NCBI RefSeq assembly: GCF_021404405.1 | Contig: NZ_JABFTV010000003.1 | Coordinates: forward strand, 124,001 to 188,000 | DNA: 64,000 nucleotides | Direction of reading: 5' to 3' | DNA from: Billgrantia aerodenitrificans | Lineage (GTDB): Bacteria > Pseudomonadota > Gammaproteobacteria > Pseudomonadales > Halomonadaceae | Shown: positions 7,947 through 17,023 of the stretch, piece after piece | Position numbering within the stretch: position 1 is the stretch's first letter | Layout of the letters: each line of letters opens with the position of its first letter | Notes under the pieces: generated by a model | Seen by the model: only the letters and a program-made list of their open reading frames with translations | Told to the model about the DNA's origin: nothing | The model's database searches: none | Translations under genes and position numbers: made by a program

Positions 7947-10088
7947 ATGTCCATCCGGCGCTACCCGCTCCTCACCCTGATTCTTGCCTGTGTATTTGGA
8001 TTGTCGATGCTGCTCGGCGCGTCCGCGCAAGCCTTTGAACTTTCCCAGGTGAAGGCGGGGTTCCCCAGCGCCACGAGACTGGCGGAAGTGGAGGGAGAGC
8101 ATGCCGCCAAGGCGGTCTACGCCGGCGACACCCTGCTCGGCTACGCCTTCGAAACCGACGACATTGCGCCGATTCCGGCCTACTCCGGAAAACCGATCAA
8201 CATGCTGGTGGGTATCGACCTGGAAGCCCGAATCGCTCAGGCCACCATTCTCGGCCACGAAGAGCCGATCATGCTGGTGGGCATTCCCGAGCAGCGCCTG
8301 ATCGACTATGCCGATGCCCACGCGCCCCATCACGTCAACGCGCGGCTACGCGTGGGCGAGAACCTGGATGCCATCTCCGGTGCCACGGTCACCGTGATCG
8401 TGCTCACAGAGACCGTCATGCGCTCCGCCCGCCGGGTCGCCGCCGAGCAGGGCCTGATCGACGACCCGCTGGCCACACCGCCGGCCGAAGTACGCTACGA
8501 GGTGTTCGAGCCGGCCGACTGGGAAACCCTGGTAGGCGACGGCACCATTCGCCGTCTGCACCTGACCCACGGCGAGATCGACGAGGCCTTCGTCGGCACC
8601 GCCGCCGAAGGCTACGCCAGCGGTCAGGCGGCCGAGAACACCTTCATCGATCTCTACGTCACCTATCTCAATGCGCCGACCGCCGGCCGCAATCTGCTCG
8701 GCGACATCGTCTACGAGCAGTTGATGGAGCGACTCGACGAGGGCGAGCATGCCATTGGGGTCATGGCCAGTGGCGACTACTCCTTCAAGGGCTCCGGCTA
8801 TGTGCGCGGCGGCATCTTCGACCGTATCGAGGCCTCTCAGGGCAACACCAACATCGCCTTCCAGGACAGCGACCACCGCCGCATCGTGCGCCTCGGCATC
8901 GACGGGGCACCGCGGCTGACCGAGCGCGACATCTTCATCATCCGCAACGAGGCCGAGTTCGACCCGGGCGAGCCCTGGGAGCTGGGTCTGCTGGTGCGCC
9001 GGGCCGCCGGGCCGCTGGAGACCGAGTTCGTACGCTTCAACGCCCACTACAGCATCCCCGAGCGCTTCATCGAGCGCTTCGAAGCACCAGTGGAAGAAGC
9101 GCTGTGGGTCCAGGTGTGGCGCGACCGCACCTTCCAGATCGCCGTGCTCGGCGCCGGCCTGACCGTACTGACGGCGATCATGCTGTTCCAAGACGTGCTG
9201 GTGCGCTATCCCAGGGTATTCAACCCGCTGCGGGTCGGCTTCCTGGTCTACACCGTGGTGTTCATCGGCTGGTATTCCCTGGCCCAGCTCTCGGTGGTCA
9301 ACATCCTGACCTTCGTTCACTCGCTGATGGGCGGCTTCAGCTGGGAGTCGTTCCTCATCGACCCGATGATGTTCATTCTCTGGTCGTTCGTCGCCGTCAC
9401 GCTGCTGATGTGGGGCCGCGGCGTATTCTGCGGCTGGCTGTGCCCCTTCGGCGCCATGCAGGAGTTGATCAACAAGGTCGCGCGCAAGCTCCGGGTGCCT
9501 CAGTTCGAAGTGCCCTTCGCCCTGCACGAGCGGCTGTGGGCGATCAAGTACATCATTCTGCTGGCGCTGTTCGCGGTCTCGCTGCACTCGCTGGGCCAGG
9601 CCGAACGCTACGCCGAGGTAGAGCCGTTCAAGACCGCCGTGACCATGCGCTTCCAGCGCGAGTGGGCCTTCCTGGCCTATGCCCTTGGCCTGCTCGCCAT
9701 CTCGGCCTTCACCCACAAGGCCTACTGCCGCTACATCTGCCCGCTGGGCGCGGGGCTCGCCATTCCCGCCCGCCTGCGCCTGTTCGACTGGCTCAAGCGC
9801 CATCGCGGCAACTGCGGCACCCCCTGTCAGATCTGTGCCAACGAGTGCGAAGTGGCCGCCATCCATCCCGACGGCCGCATCAACGCCAACGAGTGCCACT
9901 ACTGCCTGGACTGCCAGGTGACCTACCACGACGACCGGCGCTGTCCGCCAATGATCAAGCGCCGCAAGCGCTACGAGAAGGCCGCTCGCGGCTCCTCGAA
10001 GGGCGGTGCCGTGGAAACCTATCCGGCCGATGCTGCGCAGGGCAGCCAGGCCAAACTGCAGCGCATTCCCACTCTTCAGGAGGAGTGA
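7947..10088 (+). CDS. nosR: NosR, membrane flavin/iron-sulfur protein for nitrous oxide reduction
   Basis: This 713-residue polytopic protein has an N-terminal export signal and a periplasmic FMN-binding domain with the ISGATVT flavinylation motif near residue 150. Several membrane helices follow (about 400-600), with two CX3CP motifs (CGWLCP and CRYICP), and then a C-terminal cytoplasmic domain with cysteine clusters resembling polyferredoxin [4Fe-4S] sites. NosR is required for nosZ expression and for electron supply and CuZ integrity of N2O reductase. Of two close ATGs, 7947 is chosen because AAGGA lies at proper distance, whereas 7941 abuts it. nosZ begins 3 bp after its stop. Confidence 0.95.
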   Translation: MSIRRYPLLTLILACVFGLSMLLGASAQAFELSQVKAGFPSATRLAEVEGEHAAKAVYAGDTLLGYAFETDDIAPIPAYSGKPINMLVGIDLEARIAQATILGHEEPIMLVGIPEQRLIDYADAHAPHHVNARLRVGENLDAISGATVTVIVLTETVMRSARRVAAEQGLIDDPLATPPAEVRYEVFEPADWETLVGDGTIRRLHLTHGEIDEAFVGTAAEGYASGQAAENTFIDLYVTYLNAPTAGRNLLGDIVYEQLMERLDEGEHAIGVMASGDYSFKGSGYVRGGIFDRIEASQGNTNIAFQDSDHRRIVRLGIDGAPRLTERDIFIIRNEAEFDPGEPWELGLLVRRAAGPLETEFVRFNAHYSIPERFIERFEAPVEEALWVQVWRDRTFQIAVLGAGLTVLTAIMLFQDVLVRYPRVFNPLRVGFLVYTVVFIGWYSLAQLSVVNILTFVHSLMGGFSWESFLIDPMMFILWSFVAVTLLMWGRGVFCGWLCPFGAMQELINKVARKLRVPQFEVPFALHERLWAIKYIILLALFAVSLHSLGQAERYAEVEPFKTAVTMRFQREWAFLAYALGLLAISAFTHKAYCRYICPLGAGLAIPARLRLFDWLKRHRGNCGTPCQICANECEVAAIHPDGRINANECHYCLDCQVTYHDDRRCPPMIKRRKRYEKAARGSSKGGAVETYPADAAQGSQAKLQRIPTLQEE

Positions 10089-10091
10089 ACC

Positions 10092-11987
10092 ATGAGCGAC
10101 AATAACGACCACATCAAGGACCTCAGCCGCCGCAACTTCCTGCGCAACAGCGCAGTGACCGGCGTGGCCGGGGCCAGCCTGGCCGGCGGTTTCGGCGCCG
10201 GTGCCCTGGTGCGCAGCCGCCCCGCCGAGGCGGCGACCAACAACGAGCACCACGTGGAGCCGGGCGAGCTGGACGAGTACTACGGCTTCTGGAGCGGTGG
10301 CCACTCCGGTGAGGTGCGCATCCTCGGCGTGCCCTCCATGCGCGAACTGCTGCGCATCCCGGTGTTCAACGTCGACAGCGCCACCGGCTGGGGCATCACC
10401 AATGAGTCCAAGCGTGTGCTGGGCCCCAACGCCCCGCTCAACGGCGACACCCATCACCCCAAGGTAAGCTACACCGACGCCCGCTACGACGGTCGTTACT
10501 GCTTCATCAACGACAAGCTGAACACCCGGGTGGCGCGGATTCGCCTGGACATCATGCGTGCCGACAAGATCCTCACCATCCCCAACGTGCAGTCGATCCA
10601 CGGCCTCACCCTGCAGCGCGTGCCGAGTACCGAGCGGGTCTTCGCGGCGGGTGAGATGATCGTGCCGCTGAACAACAACGGCGAGTACCTGGACGATCCG
10701 TCCGAATACTGGACCATGATGACTTGCATCGACGCCGAGACCATGGAGTTCAAGTGGCAGGCGATCGTCGATGGTAACCTGGACAACTGCGACACCGACT
10801 ACAGCGGCCGCTTCGTCGCCGCCTCCTGCTACAACTCGGCCCGCGGCATGACCCTGCCGGAAATGATGGGCCCGGAGCGCGACTGGACGGTGATATTCGA
10901 CGTGCCGGCCATCGAGCGTGCCGTTGCCGCGGGCGAATACACCACCATCGGCGACTCCCCGGTACCGGTGGTCGACGCCCGTGAGCAGGCCCACCAAGGC
11001 CGCAACGCCTTTGCCCTCTATGTGCCGACCCCGCGCAGCCCGCACGGCGTCAACACCGCGCCGCCGGAAGGCAAGTACTGCGTGGTCAGCGGCAAGCTGT
11101 CGCCGACCTGCACCGTGATCGAGTGGTCCCGCGTGGCCGAGTGGTTCGACGGTGGCCTGTCCGACCCGCGCGACGTCGTGGTGGCCGAGCCGGAAGTGGG
11201 CCTGGGGCCGCTGCACACCACCTACGACAACCGCGGCAACGCCTACACCTCGCTGTTCCTCGACAGCCAGGTGGTGAAGTGGAACATCGAGGACTCCATT
11301 CGCGCCTACAACGGCGAGGAGGTGAACTACATCCGCGACCGCATCGACGTGCACTACAACATCGGCCACATCAAGGCCTCGCTGGCCTGTAGCCGTGACG
11401 TCGACGGCAAGTACCTCACCGCGCTGTGCAAGTTCTCCAAGGACCGCTTCCTGCCGGTGGGTCCGATGCATGCCGAGAACGATCAACTGATCGACATCAG
11501 CGGCGAGCAGATGAAGCTGATCCACGACGGCCCGACCTACGCCGAGCCCCACGATGCGCTGATGATCCGTGCCGACCAGCTCAACCCGTCGCAGGTCTAT
11601 ACCCGCGACGACCCCTACTTCGCCGAGACCGTGGCCATGGCCCAGGCCGATGGCGTGACCCTGGAACGCGACAACAAGGTCATTCGCGACGGCAACAAGG
11701 TGCGCGTCTACATGACCTCGGTGGCGCCGAGCTTCGGCACCACCGAGTTCCGCGTGAAGCAGGGCGACGAGGTCACCATCGTGGTCACCAACATGGACAC
11801 CATCGAGGACGTCAGCCACGGCTTCGCCCTGGTCAACCACGGCATCAACTTCGAGATCCATCCGCAGCAGACCTCATCGGTGACCTTCGTTGCCGACAAA
11901 CCCGGGGTCCACTGGTACTACTGCAGCTGGTTCTGCCACGCCCTGCACATGGAGATGTCAGGTCGCATGCTCGTAGAACCCGCATGA
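10092..11987 (+). CDS. nosZ: nitrous oxide reductase (clade I, Tat-exported)
   Basis: This 631-residue periplasmic copper enzyme reduces N2O to N2. The N-terminus has a twin-arginine signal (SRRNFLRNSAVTG), which marks clade I enzymes. A seven-bladed propeller domain with conserved histidines for the CuZ cluster follows (for example DTHHPK and NVQSIHG). The C-terminal cupredoxin domain carries the CuA ligands in WYYCSWFCHALHMEMSGRM. A strong AGGAGG site precedes the ATG. Sequence and length are full and show no damage. It is part of the nosRZDFYL cluster. Confidence 0.97.
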   Translation: MSDNNDHIKDLSRRNFLRNSAVTGVAGASLAGGFGAGALVRSRPAEAATNNEHHVEPGELDEYYGFWSGGHSGEVRILGVPSMRELLRIPVFNVDSATGWGITNESKRVLGPNAPLNGDTHHPKVSYTDARYDGRYCFINDKLNTRVARIRLDIMRADKILTIPNVQSIHGLTLQRVPSTERVFAAGEMIVPLNNNGEYLDDPSEYWTMMTCIDAETMEFKWQAIVDGNLDNCDTDYSGRFVAASCYNSARGMTLPEMMGPERDWTVIFDVPAIERAVAAGEYTTIGDSPVPVVDAREQAHQGRNAFALYVPTPRSPHGVNTAPPEGKYCVVSGKLSPTCTVIEWSRVAEWFDGGLSDPRDVVVAEPEVGLGPLHTTYDNRGNAYTSLFLDSQVVKWNIEDSIRAYNGEEVNYIRDRIDVHYNIGHIKASLACSRDVDGKYLTALCKFSKDRFLPVGPMHAENDQLIDISGEQMKLIHDGPTYAEPHDALMIRADQLNPSQVYTRDDPYFAETVAMAQADGVTLERDNKVIRDGNKVRVYMTSVAPSFGTTEFRVKQGDEVTIVVTNMDTIEDVSHGFALVNHGINFEIHPQQTSSVTFVADKPGVHWYYCSWFCHALHMEMSGRMLVEPA

Positions 11988-11998
11988 CGATGTAACCC

Positions 11999-12020
11999 GG
12001 CCGGCCCCGCGGGGCCGGCC
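11999..12020. terminator. palindrome between nosZ and nosD
   Basis: A perfect 22-bp GC-only palindrome (GGCCGGCCCCG and its complement) lies 11 bp after the nosZ stop. With no T run, it probably acts as a 3' stabiliser or partial terminator that sets nosZ mRNA above nosDFYL. Confidence 0.5.
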
Positions 12021-12044
12021 ACTGTCCTACTCGAGGTGACCGTA

Positions 12045-13385
12045 GTGAAACGTCTCTTTTCTTTCCTGGGTGGCTGCGGCCTGCTGCTGACGGCGACCTT
12101 CGCCTTCGGCGAGCTGCGCATCGCGCCCGGCGACGGTCCACTCCAGACGCATATCGATGCCGCCGCCCCCGGCAGCGAGTTGATCCTCACTGAAGGGCTG
12201 CACATCGGCAGCATTCTGATCGACAAGCCGCTGACCCTGCGCGGCGAGCCCGGCGCCATTCTCGACGGCGAGGGCAACGGCGACGTGATTCGCATTAGCG
12301 CCCCGGACGTGCGCATCGAGGGCCTGACCCTGCGCAACTCCGGCTTCAATCTGACCGACATGAACGCTGGTATCCATGTCGAGCGCGAGGCCCACCGCAT
12401 CCATATCGAGAACAACGTGCTGGAGAACGTGGCCTTCGGTCTGTGGCTGTGGCACCTGGAAACACCCAGCGTGATCGGCAACCGCATCGCCGGCAATACC
12501 GGCGTGCGCTCCCAGGACCGTGGCGACGCTATCCGCCTCTATAACATCAGCGGCGGCACCATCGCCGACAACGACGTACGCGACAGCCGCGATGCGATTT
12601 ACGTCGATACCAGCCGCGACCTGACCTTTCGCAACAACCGCCTGCGCGACTCGCGCTTCGGCATTCATTACATGTTCACCCACGGCGGCAAGATCGTGGG
12701 CAACCATACCAGCGGCACCCGCGCCGGATACGCGCTGATGATGTCCCGCGATCTGGAAGTGGTTAACAACCGCTCCGAGCGCGACATGAACTACGGCATC
12801 CTGATGAACTACGTCAACTACAGCACCATCGCCGGCAACGACATTCGCGGCATCACCGCCTGGCACGGGCCCGGCGGCAGCGAGCACGGCGTCACGCTCG
12901 GCGCCGAGGGCAAGGCGCTGTTCATCTACAACTCCCAGCACAACGAGATTCGCGGCAACCGCCTGGCCGACAGCGAGATGGGCATCCACCTGACGGCAGG
13001 CTCCGAGAACAACCGCCTCTACGACAACGCCTTCATCAACAACCGTCAGCAGGTGATGTACGTGGCCACCCGCCATCAGGAATGGTCCCGGGACGGCCGC
13101 GGCAACTACTGGAGCGACTACCTGGGCTGGGACCTGGACGGCAACGGCGTCGGCGATACGCCCTACGAGCCCAACGACGCCGTCGACCGCCTGCTGTGGC
13201 GCCACCCCGAGGCGCGCCTGCTGCTGCACAGCCCCGCCGTGGTCGCCCTGCGCTGGGTGCAGCGCCAGTTCCCCATCTTCCGCGCCCAGGGCGTGCGCGA
13301 CAGCGCACCATTGATGCACGCCCCTAGCCCTGGGGAAGCCCTTAGCCTTGGGGAAGCTCTTAGCCTTGGAGAAGCCCACTCATGA
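12045..13385 (+). CDS. nosD: NosD, periplasmic beta-helix copper-site maturation protein
   Basis: This 446-residue exported protein has a signal peptide and repeated right-handed beta-helix (CASH-type) turns rich in G-N-x-I motifs, the usual form of NosD. NosD works with the NosFY transporter in assembling the CuZ site of NosZ. The start is taken as GTG 12045, which has GAGGTGA at good distance; an in-frame GTG at 12036 overlaps that site and is less likely. The C-terminus ends in a short tandem repeat (about PGEALSLGEALSLGEA), unlike the family core. The stop overlaps nosF in an ATGA junction, indicating coupled translation. Confidence 0.92.
   Translation: MKRLFSFLGGCGLLLTATFAFGELRIAPGDGPLQTHIDAAAPGSELILTEGLHIGSILIDKPLTLRGEPGAILDGEGNGDVIRISAPDVRIEGLTLRNSGFNLTDMNAGIHVEREAHRIHIENNVLENVAFGLWLWHLETPSVIGNRIAGNTGVRSQDRGDAIRLYNISGGTIADNDVRDSRDAIYVDTSRDLTFRNNRLRDSRFGIHYMFTHGGKIVGNHTSGTRAGYALMMSRDLEVVNNRSERDMNYGILMNYVNYSTIAGNDIRGITAWHGPGGSEHGVTLGAEGKALFIYNSQHNEIRGNRLADSEMGIHLTAGSENNRLYDNAFINNRQQVMYVATRHQEWSRDGRGNYWSDYLGWDLDGNGVGDTPYEPNDAVDRLLWRHPEARLLLHSPAVVALRWVQRQFPIFRAQGVRDSAPLMHAPSPGEALSLGEALSLGEAHS
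13326..13379 (+). repeat. three imperfect 18-bp direct repeats at the 3' end of nosD
   Basis: Units beginning AGCCCTGGGGAAG, AGCCTTGGGGAAG and AGCCTTGGAGAAG recur every 18 bp in frame and add the residues SLGEAL to the NosD tail. The unit is not seen elsewhere in the window. Confidence 0.7.
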
Positions 13386-14329
13386 ATCCGGTAATCGAAT
13401 GCCACGGGCTGACCAAGCGCCATGGCGACCTCACCCGCCTCGAGGCCCTCGATCTCACGGTCAAGGAGGGCGAGGTACTCGCCCTGCTAGGCCACAACGG
13501 CGCCGGCAAGACCACCACCATGAAGCTGATCCTGGGCCTGATCTCGCCCAGCGCAGGCTCGCTCGAAGTGCTCGGCGGCGCCCCCGACGGCCCCCACGCC
13601 GAGACGCTGCGTCGCCATCTGGGTTACTTGCCCGAAAACGTCAGCTTCTACGAACAGCTCACCGGTCGCGAGGTACTCGACTATTTCGCCCGCCTGAAGC
13701 GCATCGATCGTCGGCAGGTTGATGAGCTGCTCGAGAAGGTCGGCCTGGGCCATGCGGCCAAGCGTCGGGTCAAGACCTACTCCAAAGGCATGCGCCAGCG
13801 CCTGGGCTTGGCTCAGGCACTGCTCGGCGAGCCGCGCCTGCTGCTGCTCGACGAGCCCACCACCGGGCTCGACCCTGCCGCCACCCGGGATTTCTACGAA
13901 ACCGTGCGCGAACTGCGCGAGCGCGGCTGCACAGTGCTGCTCTCCTCACACGTGCTGCCTGGGGTGGAGCCCTACATCGACCGCGCGCTGATCCTCGGCG
14001 CCGGCCGGCGCCTGGCGCTGGGCAGCCTCGAGGAGCTGCGCCGCGAAGCCTCGCTGCCGTTGACCATTCGCGCCAAGGGCCGCTGGCCCGGGGTCGACTG
14101 GACCGCCGGCTGGGACGACAGCCGCATCGCCCCGCGCTACCTCAACGGCTCGGCGCTGGAGCTCGGCGTTCACCCCTCGGCCAAAATGAGCGCCCTGCGC
14201 CGGCTGACCGGCACGCCGGGGGTCGAGGACATCGACGTGCTGCCGCCGACGCTGGAGCACCTGTACGCCCACTTCTCGGCGCCCGTCGCCGCAGCTTCGT
14301 CCACCCCTGACCAGCGAGGCACACCATGA
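13382..14329 (+). CDS. nosF: NosF, ABC transporter ATPase
   Basis: This 315-residue cytoplasmic ATPase has Walker A GHNGAGKTTT, signature YSKGMRQR, Walker B LLLLDEPTTGLDP and the switch histidine in LSSHVLPG. With NosY it forms the transporter that delivers a sulfur- or copper-related factor for CuZ assembly through NosD. Both ends overlap neighbours by ATGA junctions (nosD upstream, nosY downstream), so translation is coupled across the set. Confidence 0.94.
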   Translation: MNPVIECHGLTKRHGDLTRLEALDLTVKEGEVLALLGHNGAGKTTTMKLILGLISPSAGSLEVLGGAPDGPHAETLRRHLGYLPENVSFYEQLTGREVLDYFARLKRIDRRQVDELLEKVGLGHAAKRRVKTYSKGMRQRLGLAQALLGEPRLLLLDEPTTGLDPAATRDFYETVRELRERGCTVLLSSHVLPGVEPYIDRALILGAGRRLALGSLEELRREASLPLTIRAKGRWPGVDWTAGWDDSRIAPRYLNGSALELGVHPSAKMSALRRLTGTPGVEDIDVLPPTLEHLYAHFSAPVAAASSTPDQRGTP

Positions 14330-15150
14330 ACACCACCCTGATCGTCGCCCGCAAGGAGTTCCAGGACGGCCTGCGCAATCGCTGGGTGCTGGCCATCGCC
14401 CTGATCCTGGCCGCACTCGCCGTCGGCATCGCCTGGTTCGGCGCCGCCGCCAGCGGCGGCATGGGCTTCACGTCGCTTGCCACCACGGTGGTCAGCCTGT
14501 CGACCCTGGCGGTGTTCCTGATTCCACTGATCGCCCTGCTGCTGGCCTACGACGCCGTGGTCGGCGAGCAGGAGTCGGGCACCCTGCTGCTGCTGCTCAC
14601 CTACCCGCTCAGTCGCACCTCGCTGCTGCTGGGCAAGTTCCTCGGCCACGGCCTGATCCTGGGCGCCGCCACGGCGCTGGGCTTCGGCATTGCCGGGGTG
14701 GTGATCGCCTTCGCCGCCGACGGCGTGGCGCTCGGCGATCTGGTCGCCAGCCTCAGCCTGCTGATCCTCAGCAGCGTGCTGCTGGGCTGGGTATTCATCG
14801 CCTTCGCCTACCTGATCAGCGTGTGGGTGACCGAAAAGGCGCGCGCCGCCGGGCTGGCACTGGGCGTGTGGTTCCTGTTCGTGCTGGTGTTCGATCTCGG
14901 CCTGCTGGCACTGCTGGTGAGCGTGCAGAGCGGCGGCGACTGGCTGCCGTGGCTGCTGCTGCTCAATCCCACCGACGGTTTCCGCCTGATCAACATGGTC
15001 GGCTTCGAGTCCGCCCAGGCCTACACCGGGGTGACCGCCATCGCCCAGAACACCGCCTTCCATGCCGGCTGGCTGCTGCTGATCCTGGTCGGCTGGATCG
15101 TGGCTCCGCTGGGACTGGCCATATTGCGCTTCCGCCATCATTCCGCCTGA
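14326..15150 (+). CDS. nosY: NosY, ABC transporter permease
   Basis: This 274-residue membrane protein has about six transmembrane helices and the ABC-2-type permease motif YDAVVGEQESGTLLLLLTYPLSR near residues 70-95. It pairs with NosF. It overlaps the end of nosF. The next gene, nosL, is separated by 173 bp occupied by a MITE-like element. Confidence 0.93.
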   Translation: MNTTLIVARKEFQDGLRNRWVLAIALILAALAVGIAWFGAAASGGMGFTSLATTVVSLSTLAVFLIPLIALLLAYDAVVGEQESGTLLLLLTYPLSRTSLLLGKFLGHGLILGAATALGFGIAGVVIAFAADGVALGDLVASLSLLILSSVLLGWVFIAFAYLISVWVTEKARAAGLALGVWFLFVLVFDLGLLALLVSVQSGGDWLPWLLLLNPTDGFRLINMVGFESAQAYTGVTAIAQNTAFHAGWLLLILVGWIVAPLGLAILRFRHHSA

Positions 15151-15173
15151 CTCGACCGGCCCTGACCCGGCTG

Positions 15174-15304
15174 TGTCTGAAAAGTCGTCGAGCGAAGGTC
15201 AGACAAGGCAAAAAACAGCGAAAAGACGGAGTTTACGGGGTGTAAATGAGTACTTTGAGCTGATTTTTAACGCCGTATGGCCAAGCGCAGACAGTTTTCA
15301 GACA
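15174..15304. mobile_element. MITE-like element with 10-bp perfect terminal inverted repeats
   Basis: The 131-bp unit begins TGTCTGAAAA and ends TTTTCAGACA, an exact inverted pair. It has no coding capacity. A shorter, inverted, diverged copy lies at 17390-17463, which shows the unit is repetitive. No clear target-site duplication is seen. It sits between nosY and nosL and may have been captured into the operon leader of nosL. Confidence 0.7.
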
Positions 15305-15323
15305 TAGCCTTCGGAGAACGACC

Positions 15324-15920
15324 ATGACACGCACTACCCTTACCGCCCTGGTTCTTGCCGTATTGCTGGCGGGCTGCAGCGGCAGTGAAGACAAGCCCCT
15401 CGCCGCGGCCCAGCCGATCACCGACGGCGACAGCTGCCACGTTTGCGGCATGCTGATCGCAGAATTGCCGGGCCCCAAGGGCCAGGCCTATCTGAATCGC
15501 GACGAGGCGGTACGCAAGTTCTGCTCCACCACCGATATGTTCGCCTTCCTGCTGCAGCCGGAGAACGAGAACCGCCTGAGCCATGCATGGGTCCACGACG
15601 TGGCCGTGACCCCCTGGAGCCGGCCGGCCGACGACGCCTTCATCCTGGCCAGCGAAGCCTGGTACGTGGCGGGCCACGACCAGCGTGGCGCCATGGGCCA
15701 TACGCTGGCATCCTTCAGGGAGCGCCATCATGCCGAGGCCTTCAGCGAGACCCATGGCGGCGAGGTGCTCGCCTTCGGCGACATCGACCTGGAGCTGCTG
15801 ACCGAGCTCGCGCGGGCGGATGCCAGCATGCAGCACCACGGCGGCATGCCCGGTCACGAAGGCCATGGCAACGAAGTGAATGACCACGCCGGTCACGGTG
15901 GCGCCATGCACGGCCACTGA
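15324..15920 (+). CDS. nosL: NosL, copper-binding lipoprotein of N2O reductase maturation
   Basis: This 198-residue lipoprotein has a lipobox LLAGC near residues 14-18 and the NosL metal-binding motif SCHVCGM (about 37-43). NosL delivers Cu(I) to apo-NosZ in the outer periplasm. The C-terminus is unusually rich in His, Gly and Met (HHGGMPGHEGHGNE and GHGGAMHGH), likely an extra metal-binding tail. It is the last classical gene of the nos set. Confidence 0.92.
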   Translation: MTRTTLTALVLAVLLAGCSGSEDKPLAAAQPITDGDSCHVCGMLIAELPGPKGQAYLNRDEAVRKFCSTTDMFAFLLQPENENRLSHAWVHDVAVTPWSRPADDAFILASEAWYVAGHDQRGAMGHTLASFRERHHAEAFSETHGGEVLAFGDIDLELLTELARADASMQHHGGMPGHEGHGNEVNDHAGHGGAMHGH

Positions 15921-15951
15921 TACGTACCCACTGCAGGGGAGGGTCCAGCCC

Positions 15952-16353
15952 ATGGTCATGAAGCTCGCCTCGCGTGCCATCGCCATGCTGCTGATATCGC
16001 TGAGCCAGGCCGTCTGGTCCAGCGATACCTCCTCTCCGGCGCTGGTCGGCGACGCGCAGCGCGGCGCCGACATGGCCAAGCTGTGCACCAGCTGTCATGG
16101 CTATCAAGGGCGCAGTGTGACTTCCCGCTACCCGAGCATCGCCGGCATGGACGAAGCGCGTTTCATCGCCGGCATGCAGTCGCTGCGGGCCGGCGAGCGC
16201 GGCCACCTGATGGCCAGCATGACCCGCGGTCTCAGCGATCAGGACATCGCCGACCTGGCGGCCTACTACTCACGGCTTGCCCCCCAGGCACAGCTTGAGC
16301 CCCATACGCAGCAGGAGCCGCGCACTGAGGGCGCCGACGCAAGCGTGCCGTGA
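15952..16353 (+). CDS. exported monohaem cytochrome c next to nosL
   Basis: This 133-residue protein has a signal peptide (about 1-23) and one class I haem site in LCTSCHGYQG. The segment YPSIAGMDEARFIAGMQSLRAGER with later methionines is the pattern of c4/c553-type domains. The start at 15952 has GGAGGG upstream; a second ATG two codons later is possible. By position it is a candidate electron donor to NosZ or partner of NosR, but this is inference. Confidence 0.82.
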   Translation: MVMKLASRAIAMLLISLSQAVWSSDTSSPALVGDAQRGADMAKLCTSCHGYQGRSVTSRYPSIAGMDEARFIAGMQSLRAGERGHLMASMTRGLSDQDIADLAAYYSRLAPQAQLEPHTQQEPRTEGADASVP

Positions 16354-16444
16354 AGCCACTCCTCGCCGTAACCGATACCTGACGGGGTCGGCGCGGCGCG
16401 CTGCGAGTGCTACCATCCCAGGCCTGTCGATCAGGAACCCGAAC

Positions 16445-17023
16445 ATGACCCGATCCCTTCGGCCACACGCCGCACGTCGGCTGCTCGCCGGCCTGGCGCC
16501 TGCGGCCCTGCTGGCGGCCTTTCCCTTTGCCAGCGTGGCGCTGGCCACCAACTACAACGTGAGCGACGTCGAAGCCCACGGCCACTGGCACTCACTGGCC
16601 CTGTCGCTGGGCGAGGAGCGCCACTTCCGCGCCCTGGAGCAGCACAGCTACAGCGACTCAATTCTTAGCGTGAACTACACCCCCGGTGTATGCGACCTGC
16701 CGTGGCTGGAAGTGCGCGTCGAACTCGAGGAGCTCCAGTCGGAGAGCCGCGTGGCCAACCTGGTGCCCGGCGACCTGCGGGTCGACTATGCCACCATCCA
16801 CAGCGGCGCCGCGGAATTCATCACCCAGCGCGGCGACCGCGGCTTCTACGTCAACTTCTATCTCGATGAGCTGGATCTGCTGCTCGACGAGATGCGCGAC
16901 GGCGAGACCCTGCGCCTGCGCTTCGATCGCGGCGACGAGGACTACTGGTTCATGAGCTTCGACTTGACGGGTGCCGACGAGGCCATCGCCCGCGCCGAGC
17001 AACTGTGCAAGGCGGCCGGCTGA
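16445..17023 (+). CDS. exported protein of unknown function
   Basis: This 192-residue protein has a clear signal peptide (to about ALA at residue 36). The mature part is acidic and has two cysteines, in GVCDLPWL and EQLCKAAG, which could form a disulfide. I do not recognise a family. The long upstream extension of the frame is ignored because the ATG at 16445 has AGGA and begins the signal peptide. Its stop overlaps the next gene (TGATG), so the two are coupled and may belong to the end of the nos transcript. Confidence 0.65.
   Translation: MTRSLRPHAARRLLAGLAPAALLAAFPFASVALATNYNVSDVEAHGHWHSLALSLGEERHFRALEQHSYSDSILSVNYTPGVCDLPWLEVRVELEELQSESRVANLVPGDLRVDYATIHSGAAEFITQRGDRGFYVNFYLDELDLLLDEMRDGETLRLRFDRGDEDYWFMSFDLTGADEAIARAEQLCKAAG

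Noticed and set aside
8346-11861. 1171-codon open frame on the minus strand
   Set aside because: It lies antisense to nosR and nosZ, which are certain genes. Its composition (runs of Val, Ala, Gly, His and Asp) is that of a high-GC shadow frame.
15174-15304. CRISPR-like or riboswitch reading of the nosY-nosL gap
   Set aside because: There are no regularly spaced repeats. Terminal inverted repeats and a second copy elsewhere point to a MITE.
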